A program made the position numbers and the translations under genes. Of a DNA stretch of 64,000 nt, positions 10,374-19,712 are shown in pieces. Each line of letters opens with the position of its first letter. The stretch's first letter is position 1. Origin of the DNA: Gemmata massiliana (lineage in GTDB: Bacteria > Planctomycetota > Planctomycetia > Gemmatales > Gemmataceae); assembly GCF_901538265.1 (NCBI RefSeq), contig NZ_LR593886.1, positions 3,865,738 to 3,929,737 on the forward strand. Reading direction: 5' to 3'. The notes beneath the pieces were generated by a model that saw nothing but the letters and a program-made list of their open reading frames with translations, did no database searches and was not told the origin of the DNA.

Positions 10374-10403
10374 GATAAATATATATTCCCATATCGGCAT
10401 ATC
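10374..10403 (-). promoter_or_regulatory. Candidate promoter/operator of the ArsR cassette
   Basis: About 30 bp of strikingly AT-rich DNA in a GC-rich genome, immediately upstream of the ArsR start. It contains ATATATATT and the imperfect dyad ATATCGGCATAT. Position and composition suit a -10 region overlapping an autoregulatory operator. No footprint-level claim can be made. Confidence 0.4.
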
Positions 10404-10762
10404 TCAAACTCGGTAGGTGTCCGCCGAGCGTTTTTTTCAGACCGGTGTGTCCGGCTGCGTGGTCTGTTCTGTTGAAACCACCAGCACCGCTGAGGTAGGG
10501 CGTGACTCTGCCCAGATTTGGGATTGGTGGTTCTGAGGGGTGTGGCAATACAGCAGGTGTCGGGTACCCGACGCCCGGTTCGTGGTGACGTTCCACCGGA
10601 GGTGCGAGGGTGGGATCGCCCAACGTCGTAGCGGGCGATTCGCTACTTAACGGCGCCAAGTACGGGCGGCGTAATCACAAGAAGCGGTTGTGTAAGTGTG
10701 CCGCTCAAGCCGCACGAGAGCGCCCGCCACTGGCGTTCGGGGGCGCACCAGTCGAGTTGCGT
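10404..10762. other. Intergenic region, 359 bp, nothing recognised
   Basis: Between the end of the 10763-12901 gene and the ArsR promoter. Contains a 7-T run at about 10431-10437 and low-complexity GC-rich sequence. No ORF with coding character, no clear long hairpin and no repeat was seen. Confidence 0.4.
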
Positions 10763-12901
10763 CTACTCCGGCCAGCGGGCCTCGGGATCGACCGGCGGGA
10801 GCGGCCCCGCGCCACCCAGCCAGTACACGCACCCGTCATTCATAACCAGGTATTTACCGTCCGGGCTAATGAACATTTCGGTCCCTTGTACCTTCGTCTC
10901 CCCGATCAGCCGGACCCGTCCGGCCGCGGCACCGGACACGTCGAACACGTGCAACTTGTTAGCGCCGAGAGTGTAGAGACGGTTGCCGTGCAATAGGTGG
11001 CGCAGCTCGTCCCACTGGACGGTGAGCGGTAGGGGGACGAGGCGCTCGTGGGGCGGATCGGTGTTCAGGTCGATCAGGACCGAGCGGCTGTGGGGCCGCA
11101 TGGAGGTCGACGGGGGCCGCGCGCACCCGAACCCGATCAACCGGTTCCCGCCGATCGCAGCGATGTGGGTGACGTCCGCCCGGAGCGGGACGTCGCGCCG
11201 CACGCGCAGAGTGTCCGCATCGATCTCCTTGAGCACTACTACCGACCGCTGCCCCACGTAGTCGGCCCCGAATTCGGGCGCTGTCGGGGGCGCGACCGTC
11301 CCGGTCAGTACGAACACGCGCGCCGCGTCGGGCGCCACGGTCAGGGCGTTGCGCGAGTTCGGCACTGTCAGTTCAGCCCGGAGCGTCAGCGCCGGGTACT
11401 CAACCGCCCGGAGCAGCTCGGGCTTGTAGGCCCACTCGGCGGTAAAGAACGTGCCGCTGGTGCCGGCCATCGAGTACAGGCCCCGCCGGTCCGGGTCCAA
11501 GAGCCGGTGCAAAGCAGGGAGTGACACCGCCGCCGGGTTGTACTGGTCCGGTTCGACCGGTGTTTCCCACGCACGCGGCTCCTTCCAATCGAGCGCCCCG
11601 GGCGCCGGGAGCCGGTACGCGACGTCGCCGGCGCGCTCGCGCGCCCACCCACTCGCCCCGGTGCGCGGCCCCGCCCCCCACCCGCGCACTCGACCGCCCA
11701 CCTCATCGACCGCGACAACAGTGAACTGCCCCCCGACCGGCATCACTGTCTCGGTGCGGAACGACGGGAAATGGTACCGCGTGACGTGCAGTGCGTGATA
11801 ACCGTCGCGTGAGCCCGCGGGCACGACCACCCGCGGGCTCACGGGTGTTCCCTTTACCGGGTTCCGGGTGGGGGCGGCCGGAGTGCCCCGGCCGTTGGAC
11901 ACGAACACCGCGTTCAGGTTCGGGGCGAAGGCGGCGCCGGAGTTCGGCTCGATCCGCGCAACCAACCGCAGCGCGTCCGGGTCGGGGGTGTCCTGCGGCT
12001 CGGTCCAAATGTCCTCGGGCGGCACACGGCCGTGCCGAAACGAATCGAAGAACCGCACCACCCGGGGCGCGTCCGGGGTCACGGTCGGGCCGGTCACGAA
12101 CAGGGTGTACAGCCGGTCCTCAATTAGGACCGTGCGGACCACATAGGAGCGGTTGCCGTTCCCCTGCGGGACGAAGCACTCGTTCGATTCGTACCCCCCG
12201 GTTGCGACCACGCGCCTTTGGAACTGGCGCCAGTCGCCACCGCGGACGTGCGACGGGAGCTTCAGCACCGCGTCCCGCCGGTACTGGGCGTCGATCGTTC
12301 CGCGGAGCACGTCCAGCGGCACGGTTCGCGTCCAGACTGCGTAAGTCTCGCCGTTCGACAACTCGCACTTGAACACCCGGAACGACTCGTGACCCATCGT
12401 CTCACCGGTACCCACGCGCAGAAGCGCCACCCGCTCGTCCGCTGCGGCCGGGGTGATCGGGAACTCGAGGTCGATTTCGGGAGCGTTCGGCGGGCTGTGC
12501 CGGGTCCACGTGCCCTCGCCGTTCGCCCGCTTGATCGCCCACTGCGCCGTCCCACCGATCGCGAGGAGGCCGAAGAGCACGACCGCCGCGCCGGTGACCC
12601 AAGGCCACACGCGCCGCGGGCGCCCGCGGCGCACCGGAACCGCCGCCGACCGCTCGCTGGCTGGGGGCCGATCCGAACGGCGCCGGGGCTTTCCACGGAT
12701 CGTTACTGGGGCTACGTAGGCCGGTATTTTCGGGTATGAGGGCTCGGGTGGCGGCACGGGCGGTGGCGGCAGGGGAACGTCCGGTCCAAGTGGCCCGAAC
12801 ACGTGTCGGCAGCGCCGACAAAGGATTTCGGCCGTCAGGACGTCCTCTTCCGGGACCGATACCGAGAACCGGCACGCGGGGCACGAAACGAGCACGTCCA
12901 T
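10763..12901 (-). CDS. Zinc-ribbon, single-pass membrane protein with large extracytoplasmic beta-propeller-like domain
   Basis: 712 residues. The N-terminus is an MJ0042-type zinc ribbon: C8-x2-C11, then C28-x2-C31 (VSCPACRF and LCRRCRHVF). A Pro-rich linker (LPPPPVPPPEPSYPK) and basic patch lead to one transmembrane helix at about 100-120 (WVTGAAVVLFGLLAIGGTAQW). The remaining 590 residues are beta-rich with repeats of the kind APNLNAVFVSNGRG, ALTVAPDAARVFVLTG and MFISPDGKYLVMNDG, suggestive of a propeller. Planctomycetes have many proteins of this plan. Function unknown. Monocistronic. Confidence 0.8.
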   Translation of the reverse strand: MDVLVSCPACRFSVSVPEEDVLTAEILCRRCRHVFGPLGPDVPLPPPPVPPPEPSYPKIPAYVAPVTIRGKPRRRSDRPPASERSAAVPVRRGRPRRVWPWVTGAAVVLFGLLAIGGTAQWAIKRANGEGTWTRHSPPNAPEIDLEFPITPAAADERVALLRVGTGETMGHESFRVFKCELSNGETYAVWTRTVPLDVLRGTIDAQYRRDAVLKLPSHVRGGDWRQFQRRVVATGGYESNECFVPQGNGNRSYVVRTVLIEDRLYTLFVTGPTVTPDAPRVVRFFDSFRHGRVPPEDIWTEPQDTPDPDALRLVARIEPNSGAAFAPNLNAVFVSNGRGTPAAPTRNPVKGTPVSPRVVVPAGSRDGYHALHVTRYHFPSFRTETVMPVGGQFTVVAVDEVGGRVRGWGAGPRTGASGWARERAGDVAYRLPAPGALDWKEPRAWETPVEPDQYNPAAVSLPALHRLLDPDRRGLYSMAGTSGTFFTAEWAYKPELLRAVEYPALTLRAELTVPNSRNALTVAPDAARVFVLTGTVAPPTAPEFGADYVGQRSVVVLKEIDADTLRVRRDVPLRADVTHIAAIGGNRLIGFGCARPPSTSMRPHSRSVLIDLNTDPPHERLVPLPLTVQWDELRHLLHGNRLYTLGANKLHVFDVSGAAAGRVRLIGETKVQGTEMFISPDGKYLVMNDGCVYWLGGAGPLPPVDPEARWPE

Positions 12902-13264
12902 TCGGTCACCGTATTACCGTAGGGTAGGATGAAATGATATCCGTTTCTCCCCAGAGGCGACTTGAATTTCGGAACGGTTTCCCGTCCGCTACTCGCACCC
13001 GGCTTTGGACCGATCATATGCGGTTCGGGTTCGTTCCGGTCGCCCTCACTTTGGTGGTCGTGACTTTTACGTGATGCGGGCGAGACGCGCGAAACCCGTG
13101 TGAAAATCGCGCGGGATCACCTATCTCGGTGCGCGGAATCTCCAATCACCGGCAGGTGCTTCTCAATCTGCACCCAGTCTTCACTGCCAATTCACTGTCA
13201 TCGCAGTCTCCGGTCGAGAAAATCGCCGTGGCACCTTTTATTCGCGGTTCCGGAGCCAACTAGC
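12902..13264. other. Divergent intergenic region, 363 bp
   Basis: Separates the divergent zinc-ribbon gene and metallophosphatase gene and must hold both promoters. An in-frame upstream extension of the metallophosphatase (from 13100) exists, but it would destroy the signal peptide, so it is treated as non-coding. No repeat or operator was recognised. Confidence 0.45.
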
Positions 13265-14605
13265 ATGTCAGGTCTCTCTCGTCGTGCGCTCCTCGGAGCG
13301 TCGCTGGCCGGCGCGTTCGCGCCGTCGGTTCGTGCCGCTCAGCCGCAGCGGTCAGCGCTCGACGCGCCCCTCGTCGGCGGGCCGGACGATTTCGCGTTCC
13401 AGCCGACCACGCTGTTTCTGACGTGGCACCGTGACCCGACGACGACCATGACCGTGCAGTGGGTCGGCACCGTGGGTGAAACGGCCGACACCTCGGTCTA
13501 TTACCGCCCCGCAAACCTGGGCGCATCCGCGCACCTCGCGATCGCAGCAGGTGCTGCTCGCGTGGGTGTGTGGAAGTCGCAAGCGACCGTCACGAAGCCG
13601 TACCCGAAGACCGACTTCAAGGTGTTCCGCGCCGAACTGACCGGGCTGGTTCCGGGGACCGATTACGAGTTCCGCATCGGGAAGTCGTCGCCGGTGTACC
13701 GATTCCAGACGATGCCGGCGAAGGCGAACGACGCGATCCACTTCGTTTCGGGCGGCGATTGCGGGGTGAACGCCCACGCGGTCGCGAACAACATCCAGGC
13801 CGCGCGCCAGAACCCGATGTTCGCGGTCGTGGGCGGGGATTTGGGGTACGACAACGGCCGCTCGGTCGAGATCAGCCTCGCGTTCCTGCGGAACTACTCG
13901 AAGCACATGGTCGGGAAGAACGGGCGCATGATCCCGATGATCACGTGTATCGGGAATCACGAAGTGGACGGCGGGTTCGGGAAGACGCGCGAAAAGGCGC
14001 CGTTCTACTACGCCCTCTTTGACGGATTGTTCCCCGATACGGGTTACAACACGCTCGACTTCGGTGATTACCTGAGCCTGGTGCTGCTCGATACCGGGCA
14101 CACGTCGGCCATCGGCGGCGATCAGGCCGACTGGCTCGAAAAGACCCTCAAGGCCCGAAAAGATCACCCGAACACGGTCGTGGTGAACCACGTCCCCGCG
14201 TACCCGTCGTTCCGCAAGGCCGAAGTCCCCGTGGACGGCAAAGAGGGGACCGGGACCGGCGTGGGCAACCGCAAGCACTGGGTTCCGCTGTTCGAGAAAT
14301 ACCGCGTACCAGTGGTTCTGGAGCACCACGACCACACGTTCAAACGCACCAAGCCACTGATCGGCGGTCTGGCGGACGACAACGGTGTGCTGTTCCTCGG
14401 CGACGGGTCGTGGGGCCGGCTCCGCGCCCCGCAAGCGCCGGACAAGCTCGCGTATCTGGCGGCCAGCAGCGGCGACTATCACCTCACGCTCCACCGCATC
14501 CAGGGTAAAGAGCGGTTCCACCTCGCGATGGACGAGAACGGCCGCGTCATGGACGCGAGCCGCACCGGTCAGCGGAAAACCGGCGCGGTAGCAGTGGGCG
14601 GGTAA
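13265..14605 (+). CDS. Secreted purple-acid-phosphatase-like metallophosphoesterase
   Basis: 446 residues from the ATG at 13265, chosen because it gives a Tat-type signal peptide (SRRALLGASLAGAFAPSVRAA). Residues about 45-155 are a fibronectin-like N-terminal domain of the purple acid phosphatase type (LTWHRDPTTTMTVQWVGT). The metallophosphatase domain follows: GGDCG, GGDLGYDN, CIGNHEVDG, VVNHVPAY and LEHHDHTF carry the Asp, Asn and His metal ligands. Expected to hydrolyse phosphomonoesters in the periplasm with a binuclear metal centre. First of a co-oriented series of exported-protein genes. Confidence 0.9.
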   Translation: MSGLSRRALLGASLAGAFAPSVRAAQPQRSALDAPLVGGPDDFAFQPTTLFLTWHRDPTTTMTVQWVGTVGETADTSVYYRPANLGASAHLAIAAGAARVGVWKSQATVTKPYPKTDFKVFRAELTGLVPGTDYEFRIGKSSPVYRFQTMPAKANDAIHFVSGGDCGVNAHAVANNIQAARQNPMFAVVGGDLGYDNGRSVEISLAFLRNYSKHMVGKNGRMIPMITCIGNHEVDGGFGKTREKAPFYYALFDGLFPDTGYNTLDFGDYLSLVLLDTGHTSAIGGDQADWLEKTLKARKDHPNTVVVNHVPAYPSFRKAEVPVDGKEGTGTGVGNRKHWVPLFEKYRVPVVLEHHDHTFKRTKPLIGGLADDNGVLFLGDGSWGRLRAPQAPDKLAYLAASSGDYHLTLHRIQGKERFHLAMDENGRVMDASRTGQRKTGAVAVGG

Positions 14606-14726
14606 CGGGACCGCCCGCGCTTGTGTGGGACGCGCGAAGCTCTGATGAATGCCGAAGCGCTGCGAGAAAAGCGGGCCGCTCGAAGCGGCATTGTGTGTGT
14701 TGACTCGCACCACCGCGGGCGGATTC

Positions 14727-17531
14727 ATGGCGGAGAAACCCCGATCGACCGTGATTCGGCAACTGCGGTTCGTCGTGGCCTCCTGGAAAGAGGACACGCG
14801 GACCGACGTTGACCTGCTCCGCCGGTTCATCCAGGAGCGCGACGAGCAAGCCTTCACGACCCTCGTCGGGCGGCACAGCGAACTGGTGTGGGGCGTGTGC
14901 CTCCGGGTGCTCCGGAACCCGGCCGACGCAGAAGACGCACTTCAGGCGACATTCCTCCGGCTCACACGCGACGCCAAGCGCATCATCAACAAAGAAGCTC
15001 TCGGCGGATGGCTCTTCCGGGTCGCACGTGATTGCTCGATTGACCTCCAGCGCGCGATCACCCGTCAGCGGCGCATTGAGGAGCGCGTCGCCGAAGTCGC
15101 GCCGCACAGTGGCGGATCGGCCGCGAGCGACCTTCGCGTACTCCTTGACGACGAACTCGCGCAACTGTCACAATCGGAACGCGCCGTACTCGTTCTCTGT
15201 TGTCTCGAAGGGCGCACCTACGCGGACGCGGCCCTCGAACTCGGGTGCTCGACGGCCGCGGTTCACCGGCGCTTCGTCCGCGCCCAAACGCGCCTGCGCC
15301 GCCGGTTCGCTCAGCACGGCAAAACTGCGACGAAAATCCTCGCGGCTGTTCTCACAGGGGCCGCACTTCCCGCGGCTTCCGCCGCACCGCCGACTCTCCT
15401 CGCACAAACTGTAGAAACCGGACTCGCAGTTGCTCGCACGGGCACGCTACCCACAACTCGCGCGGGAGCGTTTGCGAACGCTGCACCTTCGGCTGTTGCA
15501 AACGGGACCAATCGCACGGGCATCGCCGTCGCGTTGCTCGCGGTTTCGGTCGTGCTCGTTGGGTGTGCTGTTGCGTTCATGATTCCGCCGGAACTGCCCC
15601 AGGCTCCAACACCCGAAGCCGAGGCTACTCCGCTCGCTAGTTCCACCCGAGCGCAAACGACCGTAACGGGCGTGGTGCGCGGGCCAAAAGGGGAATTGGT
15701 AGCAGGGGCTTCGGTCGTGGCGCTGGCGCGTCGGCCGTTCGGCCCGGGTGAGCGCGGACTGCGCGACGAAGTCATCGCCACCACACAGACAGGTACGGAC
15801 GGGCGGTTCGCGCTGAACGTATTCGACGACTTCGATACGTGGTTCACCGGTCGCGTGGTGACCGTTCAGGCGTCGGGGCCGAATTTCGCCCCCACGACGT
15901 TCCCGGTGCGGCTGCGTCCTTCACCGGGCGAGGTCGAACTGAAACTGGCCGCGGCTTCCGATTTGAGAGGGAAGTTGCTCGATGAAACCGGGCACGCGGC
16001 GGCCGGTGCGCGTGTCGAAGTGGTCCGAATTGGCGATGCGGTCGCAGAGCCCGTCGTGGGGCGAACAGAATCCGCATCCCCACCCGCGTGGCCAAAGGCT
16101 GTGGTCAGCAGCGCGGACGGCACGTTTGTGCTCCCCGCGCTCGGGGGCGCGGAGAACGTGTGGGTGCGCGTTCTCGATCCGCGGTTCGCACTCGACGTTT
16201 TCCGGGTCGGTGGCACGAAACCGGGAGCGATCGGCGCGTTCCGACTCGATCGGGCGTGTTCGTTAACCGTTGAAGTCCGAGCGGGGGATACCGACGCCGT
16301 TCTTCCCGGCGCGCGAGTGACCGTCATCACGGACCCCGTTTCAGCCCACCCGCACTTCTGTGCTACCGAGCACGGTGTCCTCGGGCCGCGATCCATTCCC
16401 GCCGACATCGACGCCGTGGCAGATAGTCGCGGACGAGTGCGCGTGAACCTTACGCCGCGCGATCAGGTCGAAGTGCTCGTGCATCCGCTTGCCGAGAGCG
16501 GGCCTTACGTCGGCGTGCGAACGCGGGTCGAAATCGCGACTGCCTCTACGGATCAGCGCCTTGTTGTGCGCGTACCCCGCGGGCGCTGGCTGACCGGTAC
16601 GGTCACGGATGAATGTGGGAAACCGCTCGGGGGGACTGCCGTTCACTGGGGGCGCGAGTCTGCGGCGCTCCCCGAGTGGAAGGACGATGTGCTTGTGGGG
16701 CGCGACGCGATCACTCGCACGGCGCCGGACGGGGTGTTCGCGCTCCCGGTACTTCCCGGAGCATGTTCGGTCCGCGTGTACGGTCCAACGCCGGATTTCG
16801 AGACGGCTTCTGCGAAGCTCCCCGGTACGACTCACACCACGATCTTCGCGCATCATATTGCACGGATCGAAGTGCCCGAGCATGGCGTGGTGCAGCCCGT
16901 CAAAGCCACTCTCCGCTCGGCTCGATCCATCAACGGCACTGTGCATCATCCCGGCGCGGATAGCGGAACGACCATTCTGCTCGCGTCGGGGCGCGTCTCA
17001 CCCGTTCGTGGGTATGCAGCGTTGCCGTTATCCGTGCGCGGCGGTGCGTTCAGCGTACCAGGGTGCCGCGAGGGGTACACGACGCGCGCCTACTTACTCG
17101 ATCCGGTCACACGAACCGGTGCAGTTGCGGACGTAGTTCTTGGCACATCGGCATCGAACGTTCCTCTACGCGCGTGCGGCACGATTCGCCTGCGCGTTCT
17201 TGATTCCAAAGGCAAACCCAAAGCGGGGCAGGACGTCGGGCTATCGTTGCTCGTCGAGCGCGATCGCGCGACCGACTCGAACGCGACCGTGCGAGCGGCG
17301 GACGCGCAACCCGTCGAGTGGTTCGATGCAACAAACTACCCGACCCGCCCGAAGACGAACGCCGATGGTGTCGCCGAACTGCCCGCACTGATCCCCGGTT
17401 CCCGGTACGCCGTTACGGTCGGCTCCGGGGCGAACCGGGTTGCACTCGGCAAGTTCGCGATCGAACCCGGCAAGACGATCACGATTCCGGATGTGGTTCT
17501 GCCCGGCCCCTCGGAAGGAGGCACGCAATGA
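14727..17531 (+). CDS. ECF sigma factor fused to a transmembrane helix and carboxypeptidase-regulatory-like domains
   Basis: 934 residues from the ATG at 14727. Residues about 25-95 are sigma region 2 (DEQAFTTLVGRHSELVWGVC, DAEDALQATFLRL). Residues about 130-185 are region 4 (LSQSERAVLVLCCLEGRTYADAA, then the HTH AALELGCSTAAVHRRF). A hydrophobic helix lies at about 265-286 (ALLAVSVVLVGCAVAFMI). About 640 extracytoplasmic residues follow with CarboxypepD_reg-like beta-sandwich repeats (TVTGVVRGPKGELVAGASV and similar). This resembles planctomycetal ECF groups with C-terminal extensions, where the sensor and the sigma factor are one polypeptide. The 3' end overlaps the next gene by 4 nt, so the two are coupled. 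Confidence 0.88.
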   Translation: MAEKPRSTVIRQLRFVVASWKEDTRTDVDLLRRFIQERDEQAFTTLVGRHSELVWGVCLRVLRNPADAEDALQATFLRLTRDAKRIINKEALGGWLFRVARDCSIDLQRAITRQRRIEERVAEVAPHSGGSAASDLRVLLDDELAQLSQSERAVLVLCCLEGRTYADAALELGCSTAAVHRRFVRAQTRLRRRFAQHGKTATKILAAVLTGAALPAASAAPPTLLAQTVETGLAVARTGTLPTTRAGAFANAAPSAVANGTNRTGIAVALLAVSVVLVGCAVAFMIPPELPQAPTPEAEATPLASSTRAQTTVTGVVRGPKGELVAGASVVALARRPFGPGERGLRDEVIATTQTGTDGRFALNVFDDFDTWFTGRVVTVQASGPNFAPTTFPVRLRPSPGEVELKLAAASDLRGKLLDETGHAAAGARVEVVRIGDAVAEPVVGRTESASPPAWPKAVVSSADGTFVLPALGGAENVWVRVLDPRFALDVFRVGGTKPGAIGAFRLDRACSLTVEVRAGDTDAVLPGARVTVITDPVSAHPHFCATEHGVLGPRSIPADIDAVADSRGRVRVNLTPRDQVEVLVHPLAESGPYVGVRTRVEIATASTDQRLVVRVPRGRWLTGTVTDECGKPLGGTAVHWGRESAALPEWKDDVLVGRDAITRTAPDGVFALPVLPGACSVRVYGPTPDFETASAKLPGTTHTTIFAHHIARIEVPEHGVVQPVKATLRSARSINGTVHHPGADSGTTILLASGRVSPVRGYAALPLSVRGGAFSVPGCREGYTTRAYLLDPVTRTGAVADVVLGTSASNVPLRACGTIRLRVLDSKGKPKAGQDVGLSLLVERDRATDSNATVRAADAQPVEWFDATNYPTRPKTNADGVAELPALIPGSRYAVTVGSGANRVALGKFAIEPGKTITIPDVVLPGPSEGGTQ

Positions 17532-18181
17532 AATTGACTTTCGCAGCGCTCGCGGGCGCCCTGCTCGTAGCGGTGGGATTAACTGCCGATGTGCCCCCGG
17601 GCACCGGCGCGAAACGGACCGTGACGTTCCAGGATGGGGCGAACGGTTACGCCGGTACCGTGGACATCGAGATCTGGGCCGTGTCGCCGAACACGTGCCT
17701 CGAAGGGAACCCGAACGCGAGCAGCGACGCCGACAACGACGGCGGCGAGAGCCAAATTCTGATGCGGTTCGAGAACATCATCGGCGACAAACCCGGTCAG
17801 ATTCCGCCGAAGTCCGCGATCCACTCGGCCAAGATGGTTGTGAGTGCGTTCGATCCGGGCGACACGGTTCACCTGCACCGGATGCTCGTGCCGTGGAAGC
17901 GCACCGCCACCTGGACGAGCCTGGTCGCAGGGGTCACCGCCGACGGGCTCGAAGCCTCGAAGCAGAAAGACAGTTTCACGTTCGGGAAAATCTCGGCCAG
18001 TTCGTCGGACATCCCCTTTGAAGTGACGGACACAGTACAGGCGTGGGCCAACGGCACGCCCAACTACGGCTGGGTGTTCATCAACACGGGCGGCAACGGG
18101 TGGGACTTCTACACGTCCGAGTTCGAGGACGTGAAGCAGCGCCCGAAACTGGTCGTCGAGTTCACCCCGCCCAAGAAGTGA
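17528..18181 (+). CDS. Secreted DNRLRE-domain protein
   Basis: 217 residues, start overlapping the stop of the sigma fusion (ATGA). The N-terminal signal peptide (LTFAALAGALLVAVGLTAD) is followed by one DNRLRE-type beta domain: VTFQDGANGYAGTVDIEIW, ILMRFENI, SAKMVVSAFD, a WTS segment, FEVTDTVQAWANGTPNYGW. Such domains are found in large exported or cell-wall proteins. Here the domain stands alone. Coupling to the ECF fusion gene suggests it is a partner or target at the cell surface. Confidence 0.85.
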   Translation: MKLTFAALAGALLVAVGLTADVPPGTGAKRTVTFQDGANGYAGTVDIEIWAVSPNTCLEGNPNASSDADNDGGESQILMRFENIIGDKPGQIPPKSAIHSAKMVVSAFDPGDTVHLHRMLVPWKRTATWTSLVAGVTADGLEASKQKDSFTFGKISASSSDIPFEVTDTVQAWANGTPNYGWVFINTGGNGWDFYTSEFEDVKQRPKLVVEFTPPKK

Positions 18182-18222
18182 CACACAACCCGCCCCCGGC
18201 CCAACCTATCACAAGGATCATT

Positions 18223-19593
18223 ATGAGCGCTCCACAACCCGGCACCTGGAACGCGGACCCGGCCCACTTCGCCCGCCCCACGCGCCGCGACCTGATTCGC
18301 GTCGGCTGGCTCGGGGGCCTCGGGCTGTCGCTCGGCGGTTTCCTCAAAATGGAAGCTGCGGCCCGCGCCGCGGAGCCGGCGAACAAGGTCGAGGCGAAGG
18401 CGAAGTCCGTTATTCACATCTACCTCCAGGGCGGCTTCGCTCACATGGACAGCTTCGACCCGAAGCCGGACGCGCCCGCGGAGTACCGCGGCATCCTCGA
18501 CACGGTCGCGACGAAGCTCCCCGGCGTGCGGTTCAGCGAGCACATGGCGAAGACCGCGGCCGTCGCGGACAAGCTCACGGTCGTGCGCAGCATGACGCAC
18601 ACAGAAGTGGACCACAGCCGCGGCGAGCACAGCATGTTCACCGGGTACCGGCCCAGCCCGGCGCTCACGTACCCGAGCATGGGCAGCGTGACCGCGCAGC
18701 AGCTCGGCGTGCGGAACGACATGCCGCCGTACATCGTGGTGCCCACCGCCGGCAGCCAGTACCTCAACAGCGGCTACCTGAGCAACCAGTACGGCCCGTT
18801 CGCGCTGGGGACCGACCCCGGCCGGCCCGGGTTCGCGGTGCGCGACCTGGCGCTGCCGCGGGGCGTCGACGACGCGCGGTTCGCGGCGCGCAAAGAGTGG
18901 AAGGAACTCGTCGACGATCACTTCGCGAAGACCGAAAAGGACGACCAGCTCGCCGCGATGGACAGCTTCTACCAGCGCGCCTACGGGATGCTCAACTCCC
19001 CCACCGTGCGCGATGCCTTCAGCCTGAAGAACGAGACCGAAGAGACCAAGAAGCTCTACGGCATGGCCGGGCTGACCGGGCCGCTCGCGTTCCGCAACGG
19101 CGGCGCGGCGCGGTTCCTGATCGCGCGCCGGCTGGTCGAGGCGGGCGCGCGGTTCGTTACGGTCACGTTCGGGTCGTGGGACACGCACGCATTCCACTAC
19201 AACGGCATCCAAACGCAGATGCCGGTCCTCGACGTCGCCCTCGCGGGGCTGGTCACCGACCTGGACCAGCGCGGGCTGCTCGACAGCACGCTGATCGTGG
19301 TGAACAGCGAGTTCGGGCGCACCCCGAAGGTGAACGCGGGCGGCGGGCGCGACCACTGGCCGCGCGTGTTCAGCGTGGTGCTCGCGGGCGGCGGGATCAA
19401 GCGCGGCCAGGTCTACGGGTCCAGCGACGCGCTCGCGGCCGAACCGACCAAGAACGCGCTGGGGGTCGAGGACTACGCCCACACGCTGTACCACCTCCTC
19501 GGTATCGACGCGAAGAAGGATCTCATGTCGCCGGGCAACCGCCCGCAGCAGATCGTCATGAACGGCAAAGTGGTGAAGGGGCTGTTGGCCTGA
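18223..19593 (+). CDS. DUF1501 protein (Tat-exported, sulfatase-like fold)
   Basis: 456 residues from the ATG at 18223 (AAGGA site). A Tat signal is visible (TRRDLIRVGWLGGLGLSLGG). DUF1501 hallmarks: VIHIYLQGGFAHMDSFDPKP, GVRFSEHMAKTA, HTEVDHSRGEHSMFTGYRP, SWDTHAFHYNG, NSEFGRTPKVNAGGGRDHW. The family is strongly expanded in Planctomycetes and is nearly always encoded beside DUF1549/DUF1553 proteins, as here. It belongs to the alkaline-phosphatase-like superfamily. Substrate unknown. Confidence 0.93.
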   Translation: MSAPQPGTWNADPAHFARPTRRDLIRVGWLGGLGLSLGGFLKMEAAARAAEPANKVEAKAKSVIHIYLQGGFAHMDSFDPKPDAPAEYRGILDTVATKLPGVRFSEHMAKTAAVADKLTVVRSMTHTEVDHSRGEHSMFTGYRPSPALTYPSMGSVTAQQLGVRNDMPPYIVVPTAGSQYLNSGYLSNQYGPFALGTDPGRPGFAVRDLALPRGVDDARFAARKEWKELVDDHFAKTEKDDQLAAMDSFYQRAYGMLNSPTVRDAFSLKNETEETKKLYGMAGLTGPLAFRNGGAARFLIARRLVEAGARFVTVTFGSWDTHAFHYNGIQTQMPVLDVALAGLVTDLDQRGLLDSTLIVVNSEFGRTPKVNAGGGRDHWPRVFSVVLAGGGIKRGQVYGSSDALAAEPTKNALGVEDYAHTLYHLLGIDAKKDLMSPGNRPQQIVMNGKVVKGLLA

Positions 19594-19610
19594 GAGCAGA
19601 AGACGTGACG

Positions 19611-19712
19611 GCCACAAAAAAGCACAAAGGGCACAAACGAGAAGCACAAATGAATCGCACCTCGGTCCGCGTCCTCTTGATTGCGTTTGCGCTTGTTGTG
19701 CCTTTTTGTGGC
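19611..19712. repeat. Inverted repeat spanning a start codon
   Basis: Arms 19611-19627 and 19696-19712 are reverse complements at 16 of 17 positions (GCCACAAAAARGCACAA). The 68-nt centre holds three direct GCACAAA copies and the ATG at 19650, and the right arm lies inside the signal-peptide codons of the next gene. In RNA this would fold the translation start into a hairpin loop. Confidence 0.7.

Noticed and set aside
18109-19647. 512-codon minus-strand open frame
   Set aside because: Antisense to the DUF1501 gene; no recognisable motifs.
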